Source: Chlamydiales bacterium (GTDB taxonomy: Bacteria; Chlamydiota; Chlamydiia; Chlamydiales; JARBTQ01). From it: a stretch of 64,000 bases of DNA. Of the stretch, positions 33,863 to 42,793 are shown in pieces. Location of the stretch: NCBI GenBank assembly GCA_029240075.1, contig JARBTQ010000005.1, forward strand, positions 39,588 to 103,587, given 5' to 3'. The notes under the pieces are model-generated. The model worked only from the letters and a program-made list of their open reading frames with translations, ran no database searches and was not told the DNA's origin. The first letter of the stretch is position 1. The number at the start of each line of letters is the position of its first letter. A program made the position numbers and the translations under genes.

Positions 33863-35995
33863 ATGCTCAAAATTAAAAACATCATAGCCTGTAGCATGAT
33901 GCTTATACTCATGGCTCTGACTACTCTGTTCATGGCTATGCAAAGGCAAGATGGGATTGAAAAAGAGTTATCATTCTCAGATATTCGCCCTATGATGTTA
34001 AAGCTTTTTCAGTATCATATCGATAAGAAAGGGATCTCTCCTTTACTACTTAGTCGCTCCTTAAAAATCTACATCGATTCTTTTGATCCTAGCAAAACCT
34101 ATCTTTTAAAAAATGAAGCAGATCGTTATCTCAATCCCTCGCCAGAAGTTTTGCAAGAAATGATGCTTCAATATAGCCGCGAGCAGTATTCCCACTATAT
34201 TGCTCTTAACCAGTTAGTTCAAAAAAGTATTTTTAGAGCACGGGCTATTAGAAAAGAGTTAGAACTTGAGCTAGATATCTTTGGAAAGGAGTTTAAGACC
34301 CACTCTTATAAATCGCAACATACGTTAATAGAAGAGGATCACTCAGCTTTTGCAGAAACAGAAAAAGATTTAAGGGAGCGGATTAAACTACAGATGCTTT
34401 TAGCTCTTTATGCTAAAAAGATGAACCTGGATGGCAATTCATGGGATCAAGAGAAAGTAAGCAAAGCAATTAAAATTTATGAGCGCAATATAGAAGATTT
34501 TGAAAGAAAGTATTTACTGCAAGATGAAGAGGGGAAAGCTCTATCATACTACGAACAACAATCACTACTTACCATGCATATTTTAAAAGCTTTAGCAAAA
34601 AGTCTAGATGCGCATACTGCTTTTTTTAGTTCCAGTGAAGCTTACCAAATGCGTGTACAACTAGAAAAAGAGCTCTATGGGATTGGAGTTATTCTAGAAG
34701 AAACCATAGATGGAATCAGCGTTGCTAAAGTAGTAGCAGGGGGGGCTGCTGAAAAGAGTGGTAGCATTAAATTGGATGATAAGATTATTGCTGTAAATGG
34801 AATTTCTATTGAAAATGTCCCTTTTCAAAAAGTTGTTGAAATGTTACGTGGGGCGGATGGTTCCTCTTTAACTTTGGAAATACAGAGGAAAGTCACTACC
34901 TTAGGACAGGAGCATGACGTTACCCTAACAGTGCCTCTTCAAAGAAGTAAGATTGTTCTCAATGACCAAAGAGTCACTACTAGTTATGAGAGGTTTGAAG
35001 ATGGTATTATTGGTAAGATCACTCTAAACTCATTCTATGAAGGAAAGGATGGAATTAGTAGCGATCGCGATATGATTAAAGCTATCTTGCAGCTACGTCA
35101 AAAAGGTCCTTTAAAAGGTTTAATTTTAGACTTAAGACACAATACTGGTGGATTCTTAATGCAAGCAGTTAAAGTAACGGGCTTGTTTATTACAAATGGG
35201 GTTGTTGCTATTTCAAAATACTCTAATGGGGAAAAAAAATATTTGCGCGATTTAGATGGGTATTCTTATTATGATCAACCTTTAATTGTACTCACCTCTA
35301 GAATTTCAGCCTCGGCAGCTGAAATTGTAGCCCAAGCCTTGCAAGATTATGGTAATGCTATTGTAGTAGGTGACGATCGCTCGTATGGTAAAGGTTCTAT
35401 TCAGCATCAAACCATTACAGATGAAAAATCTGCAGCCTTTTTTAAAGTTACAGTGGGGCGGTACTATACTGCTTCAGGGCGTTCCACACAAATTGAAGGG
35501 GTTGTTTCAGATATCTTGGTCCCTGGAATTTTTTACAAGGAAAGAATAGGGGAGGAATTTCAAGATTATCCTCTGGCAAGTGACACTATTTCGCCTGCTT
35601 TTGAGGATAAATTAGAGGATGTGGATATGAGGAACAAACCTTGGTTTATCCAATATTATCTTCCTCGTTTGCAGCAGAAAAAAACAGTATGGCATGAGAT
35701 GTTGCCACTTTTACGTAAGAGCAGTCAAGCTAGGTTGAAGCAGAACACCAAATTTACAGAATACTTCAAACTATATGATGCAAACGCAGTTGATTACAGT
35801 AGCGAGAAATTTGCTAAAGCAGCTGATGAACTTGAAACGGAACAAGTTAAAGAGGCAGTCAATATCATAAAAGATATGATCCATTTTTCTACAAATATAG
35901 AGATTGAACAAGCCAGTGCACAAGTAGATATCGATGATCAAGACTCCAGCCAAGATGCGGCAGAGCTAGAACCTGACGAAATTTTTGCTCACTAA
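33863..35995 (+). CDS. tsp: Tail-specific protease with PDZ domain (S41)
   Basis: A 710-aa C-terminal processing protease of the Prc/Tsp type. A hydrophobic N-terminal segment (IIACSMMLILMALTTLFMAM) acts as signal peptide or anchor, placing it in the periplasm. A PDZ domain follows at about residues 270-360 (GIGVILEETIDGISVAKVV). The Ser/Lys dyad is Ser484 in ISASAAEI and Lys510 in YGKGSIQH, with spacing one residue wider than in E. coli Tsp. The chlamydial homologue (CT441) is known to cleave host proteins and to matter in development. The ATG at 33863 is preferred over a GTG at 33854 because AGGG precedes it and overlaps the GTG. A hairpin masks that site, and a terminator follows. Confidence 0.93.
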   Translation: MLKIKNIIACSMMLILMALTTLFMAMQRQDGIEKELSFSDIRPMMLKLFQYHIDKKGISPLLLSRSLKIYIDSFDPSKTYLLKNEADRYLNPSPEVLQEMMLQYSREQYSHYIALNQLVQKSIFRARAIRKELELELDIFGKEFKTHSYKSQHTLIEEDHSAFAETEKDLRERIKLQMLLALYAKKMNLDGNSWDQEKVSKAIKIYERNIEDFERKYLLQDEEGKALSYYEQQSLLTMHILKALAKSLDAHTAFFSSSEAYQMRVQLEKELYGIGVILEETIDGISVAKVVAGGAAEKSGSIKLDDKIIAVNGISIENVPFQKVVEMLRGADGSSLTLEIQRKVTTLGQEHDVTLTVPLQRSKIVLNDQRVTTSYERFEDGIIGKITLNSFYEGKDGISSDRDMIKAILQLRQKGPLKGLILDLRHNTGGFLMQAVKVTGLFITNGVVAISKYSNGEKKYLRDLDGYSYYDQPLIVLTSRISASAAEIVAQALQDYGNAIVVGDDRSYGKGSIQHQTITDEKSAAFFKVTVGRYYTASGRSTQIEGVVSDILVPGIFYKERIGEEFQDYPLASDTISPAFEDKLEDVDMRNKPWFIQYYLPRLQQKKTVWHEMLPLLRKSSQARLKQNTKFTEYFKLYDANAVDYSSEKFAKAADELETEQVKEAVNIIKDMIHFSTNIEIEQASAQVDIDDQDSSQDAAELEPDEIFAH

Positions 35996-36016
35996 AGCTT
36001 GTAATATTTATTCATC

Positions 36017-36073
36017 AAAAGCACCTAGCTTAAATAACCAAATTAACGGTAGTAAAGAATAGGTGTTTTTTTG
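36017..36073 (+). terminator. Terminator after tsp
   Basis: AAAAGCACCTA (36017-36027) pairs with TAGGTGTTTTTTT (36060-36072) apart from one bulged G; the loop is long, and the T-run forms the far arm and tail. Confidence 0.5.
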
Positions 36074-36980
36074 AATGGTTACGTCTAAGCACATGGGAAA
36101 ATGCATGAAGAAATGCTTATTGTATTCAGGCTTTATCTCTGAAGATCGGTGCATTTCATTAACTGTTTCTTTGAAAAAAGAGCCTTTTTCTCAACTATAT
36201 TCGAATAGTTTTCAGTTTTTATGCAATTTTTCAGTGTCTAAGCATGGTCTATTTTTTATGAATGGATCAAAAATATGAAATAAGTTTTTAAAAGCATTAA
36301 GGAACGGATTTTTGCTTTTTTGAATCAAGTTAATTTTTACTTTTATCAGAATTTATTTTTTTGTGATATTATTCTAGGCTCTGCCTATGATTGATGCCTA
36401 GCTATAGTGATTCTTACTAGACACAACCTTTTTCTCTATTAGCACAGCCCCTTTAAAGAATTTTTACAATTAAATCTTTAACATATTCTGTATCGATTGC
36501 TGTGATAGACGTATACGGAAATGGTTTTTCAATAGGTTTATTATCTTATAAAGTCATTGCGTTTAGCTATAAATGATACATGTAACGCGAGTAGTTTGTT
36601 TCCTCTTCGATACTTAAAATTTTTAGAATAAATGGTGATTTAGCTACCGAATTCTTGAATTTTTAATCTCGCCCTTTCAAAACTTTAAATTAGAAATGAG
36701 TAGCAATACGAACTAAACGCTTTAATCATAACTTAAGAAAATTTTACAGGCTGTCTATATCATCTAGGTCACCTATAATCAATAAATTGTATATCCAATT
36801 TTATCTTAGCGTCACCTCTTTCACAAAAAATGGTTTGCTAAAATGGTTTATTTTACCTATAGGAATAAATTGTTTTACTGATTTTTTATTCGGTCAACGC
36901 TAGCAGAATGTCGAATTGAATTTTAAGCATACTGCGGTAAGACCATTTTTTGATTGCTGTTTTCAATACAAAGGAAAATT
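36074..36980. other. Gene-free stretch of about 900 bp
   Basis: This AT-rich region has only a 67-aa frame at 36075-36278 with no binding site and no plausible composition for a protein, which I reject. No tRNA, repeat or transposase fragment was seen. The promoter of the barrel/repeat-protein operon must lie at its right end; TTGAAT-N16-TAAGAC near 36916-36943 is a weak candidate. Confidence 0.4.
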
Positions 36981-37895
36981 ATGGAGAAACGATTCAAGAT
37001 AAGTTGCCTATCAATTTTTGCAACTTCAATATTCGCATGCTCATCTCTCTTCGCGCTAACTACGGATATCTCTGTTTCTGCGGGCTATCGCCATGACAAC
37101 ATTAAGCACGATCTAAAATTTGACGTCACAAGCCCAACCTGGGGTGAAACTGCAAAAGGAACAGTAATTAACCAAGATACACTAAATATCTGTGATGTTT
37201 CTGGTTCCATAAAGTTACTAACAGAAAAAAATTATGTTTTACAAGGAGCCATGGACTTTGGGTGGGTTGTAGGAGGTGTTAAAGAACAACTTAATTCCAA
37301 AGGATTAACAGCGGGTCCTGTAACAACCTATGCTTTAAGACACAACTTGAAAAAATCGAGTTCTAAGCATGGGCACATGTTTGATGTAGCTGCAGCTATT
37401 GGTAAACAAGTTGAGATTATGCCTAACTTGATGGTTATTCCTAGTATAGGATATGCACGGCACTGCACTTCTTTCAATAAATTCCAAAGTTTTCCTGAAT
37501 TAGTTAATTCAGCAGAGGCTACACATAAAGTACGTTGGATCGGCCCTTTTGTTAAGTTAGAACTGCCATATACCATTCAAGATGGCATATCAATTAGACC
37601 ATATGCGGAGTATCATTATGCAAGATATGAAAGCAGTTTATCAGGTCGCAGTATGATGGGACGTTACACTTTTACAGGAACTAAATGGGGCAATATCTAT
37701 AAAGCTGGTATTTCAGGATCATATGCTATTTCTAATAATATAGGCATAGATCTGGCTTATGGCTTTGAATATCGATCAGCTCGTCCTAGCAATTTATCAG
37801 CAAGTATTGTAGTACCAGATTTTAAAGGTTCTTGTTCTGGTAAAGTGAAACAAAAAGATCATAAAATCAATTTAGGGATCTCATACGTATTCTAA
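36981..37895 (+). CDS. Outer membrane beta-barrel protein, 304 aa
   Basis: The N-terminus is a Sec signal peptide (KISCLSIFATSIFACSSLFA), and the mature part alternates hydrophobic and polar residues in Gly/aromatic-rich strands (DISVSAGYRHDN, GPFVKLELPYTI, YKAGISGSYAI) and ends in ISYVF. A terminal Phe is the usual recognition signal for the BAM complex. About ten to twelve strands are suggested. It resembles small porin-like or adhesin-like barrels in general, but no specific family is recognised. The ATG at 36981 follows AAAGGA by six bases. A 1535-aa repeat protein begins 37 bp later in the same direction, so the two are probably coexpressed at the cell surface. Confidence 0.8.
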   Translation: MEKRFKISCLSIFATSIFACSSLFALTTDISVSAGYRHDNIKHDLKFDVTSPTWGETAKGTVINQDTLNICDVSGSIKLLTEKNYVLQGAMDFGWVVGGVKEQLNSKGLTAGPVTTYALRHNLKKSSSKHGHMFDVAAAIGKQVEIMPNLMVIPSIGYARHCTSFNKFQSFPELVNSAEATHKVRWIGPFVKLELPYTIQDGISIRPYAEYHYARYESSLSGRSMMGRYTFTGTKWGNIYKAGISGSYAISNNIGIDLAYGFEYRSARPSNLSASIVVPDFKGSCSGKVKQKDHKINLGISYVF

Positions 37896-37932
37896 AGAAT
37901 AGTAGCCGAATAGACTTATCAATGAGGTATGA

Positions 37933-40900
37933 ATGTCATTTGTAACTTTCCAAGATTTAATGAAATATACGAATAGTCCGGGTACACCAAACTATGTACG
38001 GGTATTCGACCTTGCTACAGCAAATTCCCCAGAAGAGGTAGCAAACATAAGTAATACAGCAGCAAATCCTATTGGAATGGCTGTACGCCAAAGCTTAAAA
38101 AATCTAGTAACAGGCCAAAAAATTTCTGATAAACCAGCAGATGTTGTAGCTAGAGGTTATTCAAAATTTTTGACTCGTTTTAGCCATTTTGCATTTGAGA
38201 AATCATTTGTTAGTAATTGGTATGCTTTAAGTGAAATAGAAACTCTTTGCGATCAAATAATGAATTTAGCTGTTAATGCATCTAATGCTCATTTAAATGC
38301 AGGAAAGCTTTCTCATCTAAATTTAATAGGATTTGAAGCTTCTATTGATCAAGCAAATAAAAAAGCATCCGAAAATCCAGCCACAAATGTAGCTATGGCT
38401 TCTACAGCACATGCTGCAGCCTTGTCTAGCTATAATCAGACAAGTAGTGATTTAAGTACAGCAATTGCAGATAAAAATTCTGCGGGATTAGCTTTGGTCA
38501 ATTCTCAGAGTTCCGCTACTACAGATTACGGTTTTGCAGATGTTGAAGTGGATACACTCGACATTGCAAAGTATACTCAGATAGATATAAGTAATTCTTT
38601 ATTTAGTTTGCGTAGCACAGCGACAGCAGACTTTGAATTTAGTGATGTGGAAGTAAGCGATTACAACGCTGCAACAGATGCTCAGAATGCAGTTAGTACT
38701 GCTTTAGCGACGGCAATAGCTACAGTTGTGGCTGATGGTATATTCAATAATATTGAAATAGATACATTTACAGCAGCAACAGATACACAAGCGACTGTTA
38801 GTAGTTCATTGACATCTTTACGCAGTATAGCAATAAATAACTATGGTCTTACAGATGTTACTGATTATGCTTCTATAACAGATGCCCAGATAACAGCTAG
38901 TGCTAATTTGAGTTCTGCAAAAAATACAGCAACAGCAGGCTTTGATTTTGATGCTACAGATGTAGATACTTTAGTAGCGGCAGTAGATGCTCAAACAACA
39001 GCTAGTAATTCTTTAAGTACAGCAAAGTCTGCAGCAACCGCAGGTAGTATATTTGTTGATACTGAAATAGGTGCTTTTACAGCAGTAACAAATACAGAAG
39101 CGGCTGTTAGTAGCTCATTGTCTGCCTTGCGTAGTGCTGCTACAAATAGCTATGGATTTACAGATGTCAGCAATTATACTTCTGTAACTGATGCTCAGAC
39201 AACAGCTAGCGCTGATTTGGCTGTCTTAATAAATACAGCAGTAACGGATAATTTATTTCTAATCAGTGCTATAGATACATTTACAGCAGCTACAGATACA
39301 CAAGCAACTGTTAGTAGTTCATTGTCTGCCCTGCGTAGTGCAGCTACAACTGACTATGGCTTTGCGGTTACAGAAGTTAGTGATTATACTTCTGCAACAG
39401 ACGCTCAAACAACAGCTAGTACTACTTTAACCACCTTAATTACTACCGCTGTAACTGATGGTTTATTTAGCAATGGTGATATAAATACATTTATAGCAGC
39501 AACAGGTACACAAGTAACTGTTAGTAGTTCATTGTCTGCCTTGCGTAGTGCGGCAATAGCTGACTATAGCTTTGCAGTTACAGATATCAGCGATTATACT
39601 TCTGCAACCAATGCTCAGACAACAGCTAGTGCTAATTTGAGTTCTGCAAAAAATACAGCAACAGTCGGCTTTGATTTTGATGCTACAGATGTAGATACTT
39701 TAGTAGGGGCTGTAGATGCTCAAACAACAGCTAGTAATTCTTTAAGTACAGCAAAGTCTACAGCAATATCTGGTAGTATATTTACAGTAGATGCAATAGC
39801 TACATTAGCAGCAGCAACAAACACAGAGGCGACTGTTAGTGTTTCTTTATCCGCCTTGCGTAGTGCAGCTACAAATGACTATAGCTTTGCAGCTACAGAA
39901 GTCAGTGATTATGCTTCTGCAACAGATGCTCAAACAACAGCTAGCTCTGATTTGGCCGCATTAATAAATACAGCAGTAACGGATAGTGTATTTCTAAGCA
40001 GTGCTATAGATACATTTACAGTAGCTACAGATACACAAGTAACTGTAAGTAGTTCATTGTCTGCCTTGCGTAGTGCAGCAACGGCAGTTTATAGCCTTGA
40101 TGTAACAGACGTCGGTGATTATGCTTCTGCAACAGATGCTCAAACAACAGCTAGCGCTAATTTGGCCGCGTTAATAAATACAGCAGTAACGGATAGTGTA
40201 TTTCTAAGTAGTGCTATAGATACACTTACAGCCGCTACAGATACTCAAGTTGCAGTTAGTAGCTCATTGTCTACCTTACGTAATGCAGCAACAGTAGATT
40301 ATGGTTTTGACCTAACAGATGTTGACGATCTAACCTCAGCTCAGGCAAAGCAAACAGCTGTTGGTACAGTGTTAACTAATGATAAGAATACAGCAGTAGC
40401 GCCTCCTTATAACTTTGACTCAACAGATGTAAGCAGTCTGACTAATGCGGAGAACAAGCAGTCAACGCTTGAGATTGAACGTGATGCAGCTTTAATAGAT
40501 TTGCAAAGCACAGATTCAAATGATCCTGCTTGGATGAATAAGTTGACTCTCTATACGGGATTAAATGAAGATATTACCCTTATAGAATCTGTCATTAAAG
40601 GTTATAAAGCTAAAGAATGCATAGATGGTATTGTACAGTATTTACCAAAAGTCACTAGTATAGATCCTCTTGTCACCGCTCATAAAAAGAAGGATACACT
40701 CGATAAGATTGTTACTTATATTCCACAGGAAGCCTCAATCAATCCTATCGTTGATGCCCATAGTAAATATAAATGTATTTCTGATGTTGCTGTTTACTTG
40801 AAAAAAGAAGAAAGTATTGCTCAAATCATTCCTCTTTTAAGTAAGGTAGAAAAGATTGATCCTGTAGTTAGCTCTCATGAAAAGGTCGATAATATAGATA

Positions 40901-42540
40901 ATGTAGTTTCCTATATTGCGAAAGAAACTAGCATTAATATGATTGTACCTCAACACAAAGCTGTAGAGAATATAAATGGGGTTGTTGACTACAGCTTAAA
41001 AGCGGAAACTATTGATGATCTGGTTCTTAAATATAATGCAGTTGATAATATCGATGCAATCGCTATTTATATCCCTAAGGAAACAAATATAGATGCAATT
41101 GTCGCTCTGTGGAACAAGGTACACAATATAGATGTTGTAGTCAGTGCGCATGAGAAGGTAGAGGATATAGGCCAACTAGCTCTATTTTCTAGAAAGGAAG
41201 AACCAATTAATGAGATCGTAGATAGTGGTTATAATGCTATAACTCATATTGCCAAGGTTGCTGAGTACATTAATAAGCAAACTTCTATAGATGATGTTGT
41301 AGATAGTTTTGAAGATTATGAAGCTGCATTAGAAGCAGAAGATAATTTAACAACTCTTCTTGCTGAAAAATTAGAAACTGTTGAGGATCTTGCAGAATAT
41401 CTTTCTGAATTAGAAGGCTCAGCAGCAGCAGCAGCGGCTCCATTCAAAGCTTTGGCTACAACTATCTCTAATGCAAAGCAGGCTTACGCTACATGCGTTA
41501 CCAAAATGCAAACTAACGACCAAGCTATAGCAGATATTAAAGCTAACCGTATTGCTCGCAATCGGGGAACAACCAATCCAAGTTTTAGTGAACAAAATTA
41601 TGGAGCTCAACTGGAAACTGTTATAGCTAAGGATTATTCCACTATCACTGAAGTTATTACAATTTTAGAGAATCTATTGGAAGATATTGAAGCATACAGT
41701 CCTTTATTCGAGCAAGGTCAGCAATTGGCCGATAATACATCCGATACATCGTATTGGAAAGGCTTTAATGCTACAAATGTAAATAATCCTTATAGTGATA
41801 TTAAATTCACTGTACCAAGTCCTGCTGCAGATGGAAGTAATGGCTTTGTTGAGCAAATCAAGAAAGATATTATCAAGTTGAAGCAATATGTTGGTCAGAT
41901 TACAGTGGACACTAATGGACAAGTATATAATCAAAATTATGACATTGTTCATGCTAAATTAGACGCCGTTTATGGCGGTGAAAGTGATGCAGTATGCAGC
42001 TACAATGCCGCAAAGAAAGCAGGTTCACTATCTTTAGGTGGTGCTCTATTCGGTCCAAATGGAGATACAATTAAGTCACCATCGCGTCACATGGATGTTT
42101 TCGAAAGATTCTATCGTATCCACAAAGATTTGCAGATAGATAGTAAGATGGCTTCTGTTTATGCTAAGATGAAGGAATCATTAGAAGCTAAAACTTCATC
42201 TGAGCAGCTTTCTTCTCTAAGAAGTTTCATGAATGCTACGGGAGTTAATGGGGGAGGAGCTCTCTACCAAAAATCCATCCAGCCAGCATCTGCTGCAACT
42301 ATGGAACATGGCGCATCTCTTGGGTCACTAACAGATGTCTTAAATTCAGGTCTACCTTCTGAATTTATAGATTTTGAGAAAGCCCTTTTAGCTCATGGTA
42401 CTATAGCTGATGCTGATAGCCTAGATGTGAAAAACAATTTCTTCACAGGAGCTGAGGGAGTTGTTGATGCAAATGGTGTAGCAGCCCCTTCAGGACTTAA
42501 TGAAGTATTAAGTAATTTCCAAGCTATCAACAGCTTCTAA
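37933..42540 (+). CDS. Repeat protein of 1535 aa with two repeat arrays
   Basis: No family recognised. After a unique N-terminus of about 190 residues, nineteen units of about 35 residues follow; a representative core is SALRSAATTDYGFAVTEV and TSATDAQTTAS. A second array of about eight 26-residue units (each two 13-mers, such as KVDNIDNVVSYIA and KETSINMIV) covers about residues 890-1130. The final 400 residues are unique and helical. Composition is Ala/Thr/Ser/Asp-rich with almost no Cys. There is no Sec signal peptide, so export, if any, needs another route. GAGG lies just before the ATG. Because it directly follows an outer membrane barrel gene, a surface or extracellular role is inferred. 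A strong terminator ends the unit. Confidence 0.85.
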   Translation: MSFVTFQDLMKYTNSPGTPNYVRVFDLATANSPEEVANISNTAANPIGMAVRQSLKNLVTGQKISDKPADVVARGYSKFLTRFSHFAFEKSFVSNWYALSEIETLCDQIMNLAVNASNAHLNAGKLSHLNLIGFEASIDQANKKASENPATNVAMASTAHAAALSSYNQTSSDLSTAIADKNSAGLALVNSQSSATTDYGFADVEVDTLDIAKYTQIDISNSLFSLRSTATADFEFSDVEVSDYNAATDAQNAVSTALATAIATVVADGIFNNIEIDTFTAATDTQATVSSSLTSLRSIAINNYGLTDVTDYASITDAQITASANLSSAKNTATAGFDFDATDVDTLVAAVDAQTTASNSLSTAKSAATAGSIFVDTEIGAFTAVTNTEAAVSSSLSALRSAATNSYGFTDVSNYTSVTDAQTTASADLAVLINTAVTDNLFLISAIDTFTAATDTQATVSSSLSALRSAATTDYGFAVTEVSDYTSATDAQTTASTTLTTLITTAVTDGLFSNGDINTFIAATGTQVTVSSSLSALRSAAIADYSFAVTDISDYTSATNAQTTASANLSSAKNTATVGFDFDATDVDTLVGAVDAQTTASNSLSTAKSTAISGSIFTVDAIATLAAATNTEATVSVSLSALRSAATNDYSFAATEVSDYASATDAQTTASSDLAALINTAVTDSVFLSSAIDTFTVATDTQVTVSSSLSALRSAATAVYSLDVTDVGDYASATDAQTTASANLAALINTAVTDSVFLSSAIDTLTAATDTQVAVSSSLSTLRNAATVDYGFDLTDVDDLTSAQAKQTAVGTVLTNDKNTAVAPPYNFDSTDVSSLTNAENKQSTLEIERDAALIDLQSTDSNDPAWMNKLTLYTGLNEDITLIESVIKGYKAKECIDGIVQYLPKVTSIDPLVTAHKKKDTLDKIVTYIPQEASINPIVDAHSKYKCISDVAVYLKKEESIAQIIPLLSKVEKIDPVVSSHEKVDNIDNVVSYIAKETSINMIVPQHKAVENINGVVDYSLKAETIDDLVLKYNAVDNIDAIAIYIPKETNIDAIVALWNKVHNIDVVVSAHEKVEDIGQLALFSRKEEPINEIVDSGYNAITHIAKVAEYINKQTSIDDVVDSFEDYEAALEAEDNLTTLLAEKLETVEDLAEYLSELEGSAAAAAAPFKALATTISNAKQAYATCVTKMQTNDQAIADIKANRIARNRGTTNPSFSEQNYGAQLETVIAKDYSTITEVITILENLLEDIEAYSPLFEQGQQLADNTSDTSYWKGFNATNVNNPYSDIKFTVPSPAADGSNGFVEQIKKDIIKLKQYVGQITVDTNGQVYNQNYDIVHAKLDAVYGGESDAVCSYNAAKKAGSLSLGGALFGPNGDTIKSPSRHMDVFERFYRIHKDLQIDSKMASVYAKMKESLEAKTSSEQLSSLRSFMNATGVNGGGALYQKSIQPASAATMEHGASLGSLTDVLNSGLPSEFIDFEKALLAHGTIADADSLDVKNNFFTGAEGVVDANGVAAPSGLNEVLSNFQAINSF
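38497..40480 (+). repeat. Tandem array of about nineteen 105-bp units
   Basis: In-frame coding repeats of about 105 bp (35 codons). Two sub-types alternate, one with SALRSAAT...DY and one with LINTAVTD...F, giving a higher-order period near 210 bp, and some neighbouring pairs are nearly identical in DNA (around 39940-40030 and 40150-40240), which points to recent duplication. A third sub-type (SSAKNTAT.GFDFDATDVD) occurs twice. Confidence 0.9.
40590..41330 (+). repeat. Second array of about 26-residue coding repeats
   Basis: Repeats in the same gene with the pattern Lys-x-Val-x-x-Ile-Asp-x-Val-Val, alternating with KETSI-type 13-mers. They are more diverged than the 35-residue array and unrelated in sequence to it. 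Confidence 0.8.
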
Positions 42541-42564
42541 TTTTTAATCTTCCATTTCGTTCCA

Positions 42565-42598
42565 TTCCACCTCAATTTTATTGAGGTGGAACCTTTTC
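42565..42598 (+). terminator. Strong rho-independent terminator
   Basis: TTCCACCTCAAT (42565-42576) and ATTGAGGTGGAA (42580-42591) form a perfect 12-bp stem with a 3-base loop, followed by CCTTTTCTC. It lies 25 bases after the stop of the 1535-aa gene. Confidence 0.9.
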
Positions 42599-42731
42599 TC
42601 ACATAAATTATGTTTCATAAAAATTTAAAGAATACACGTTAATGTACAAAATATGGCTTTTTTGGCATTACCTTAAATAAATCTCTAGGCAAGCCTTTTT
42701 ATATAGATTACCAGAGTATCTTATAAAAAAT

Positions 42732-42748
42732 TTGGCAAGAAGTTTGCG
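42732..42748 (+). promoter_or_regulatory. Sigma-54-like -24/-12 element, antisense to the next gene
   Basis: TTGGCAAGAAGTTTGCG has TTGGCA and TTGC with GG (42734-42735) and GC (42746-42747) exactly ten bases apart. A transcript from about 42759 would run antisense into the TPR-glycosyltransferase gene ending at 42794. The match is good but the orientation is odd, so chance cannot be excluded. Confidence 0.35.
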
Positions 42749-42793
42749 TAACAAATTAAATTTGATAATCAATAGAGTAGGATAGAGAGTCGT

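Noticed and set aside
36075..36278. 67-aa plus-strand ORF after tsp
   Set aside because: No ribosome binding site, unlikely composition (many Cys, Ser, Phe and Met), and it begins just at the tsp terminator.
41419..41450. GCA-repeat run as a phase-variation tract
   Set aside because: The trinucleotide run is short and in frame; length change would not switch the gene off.
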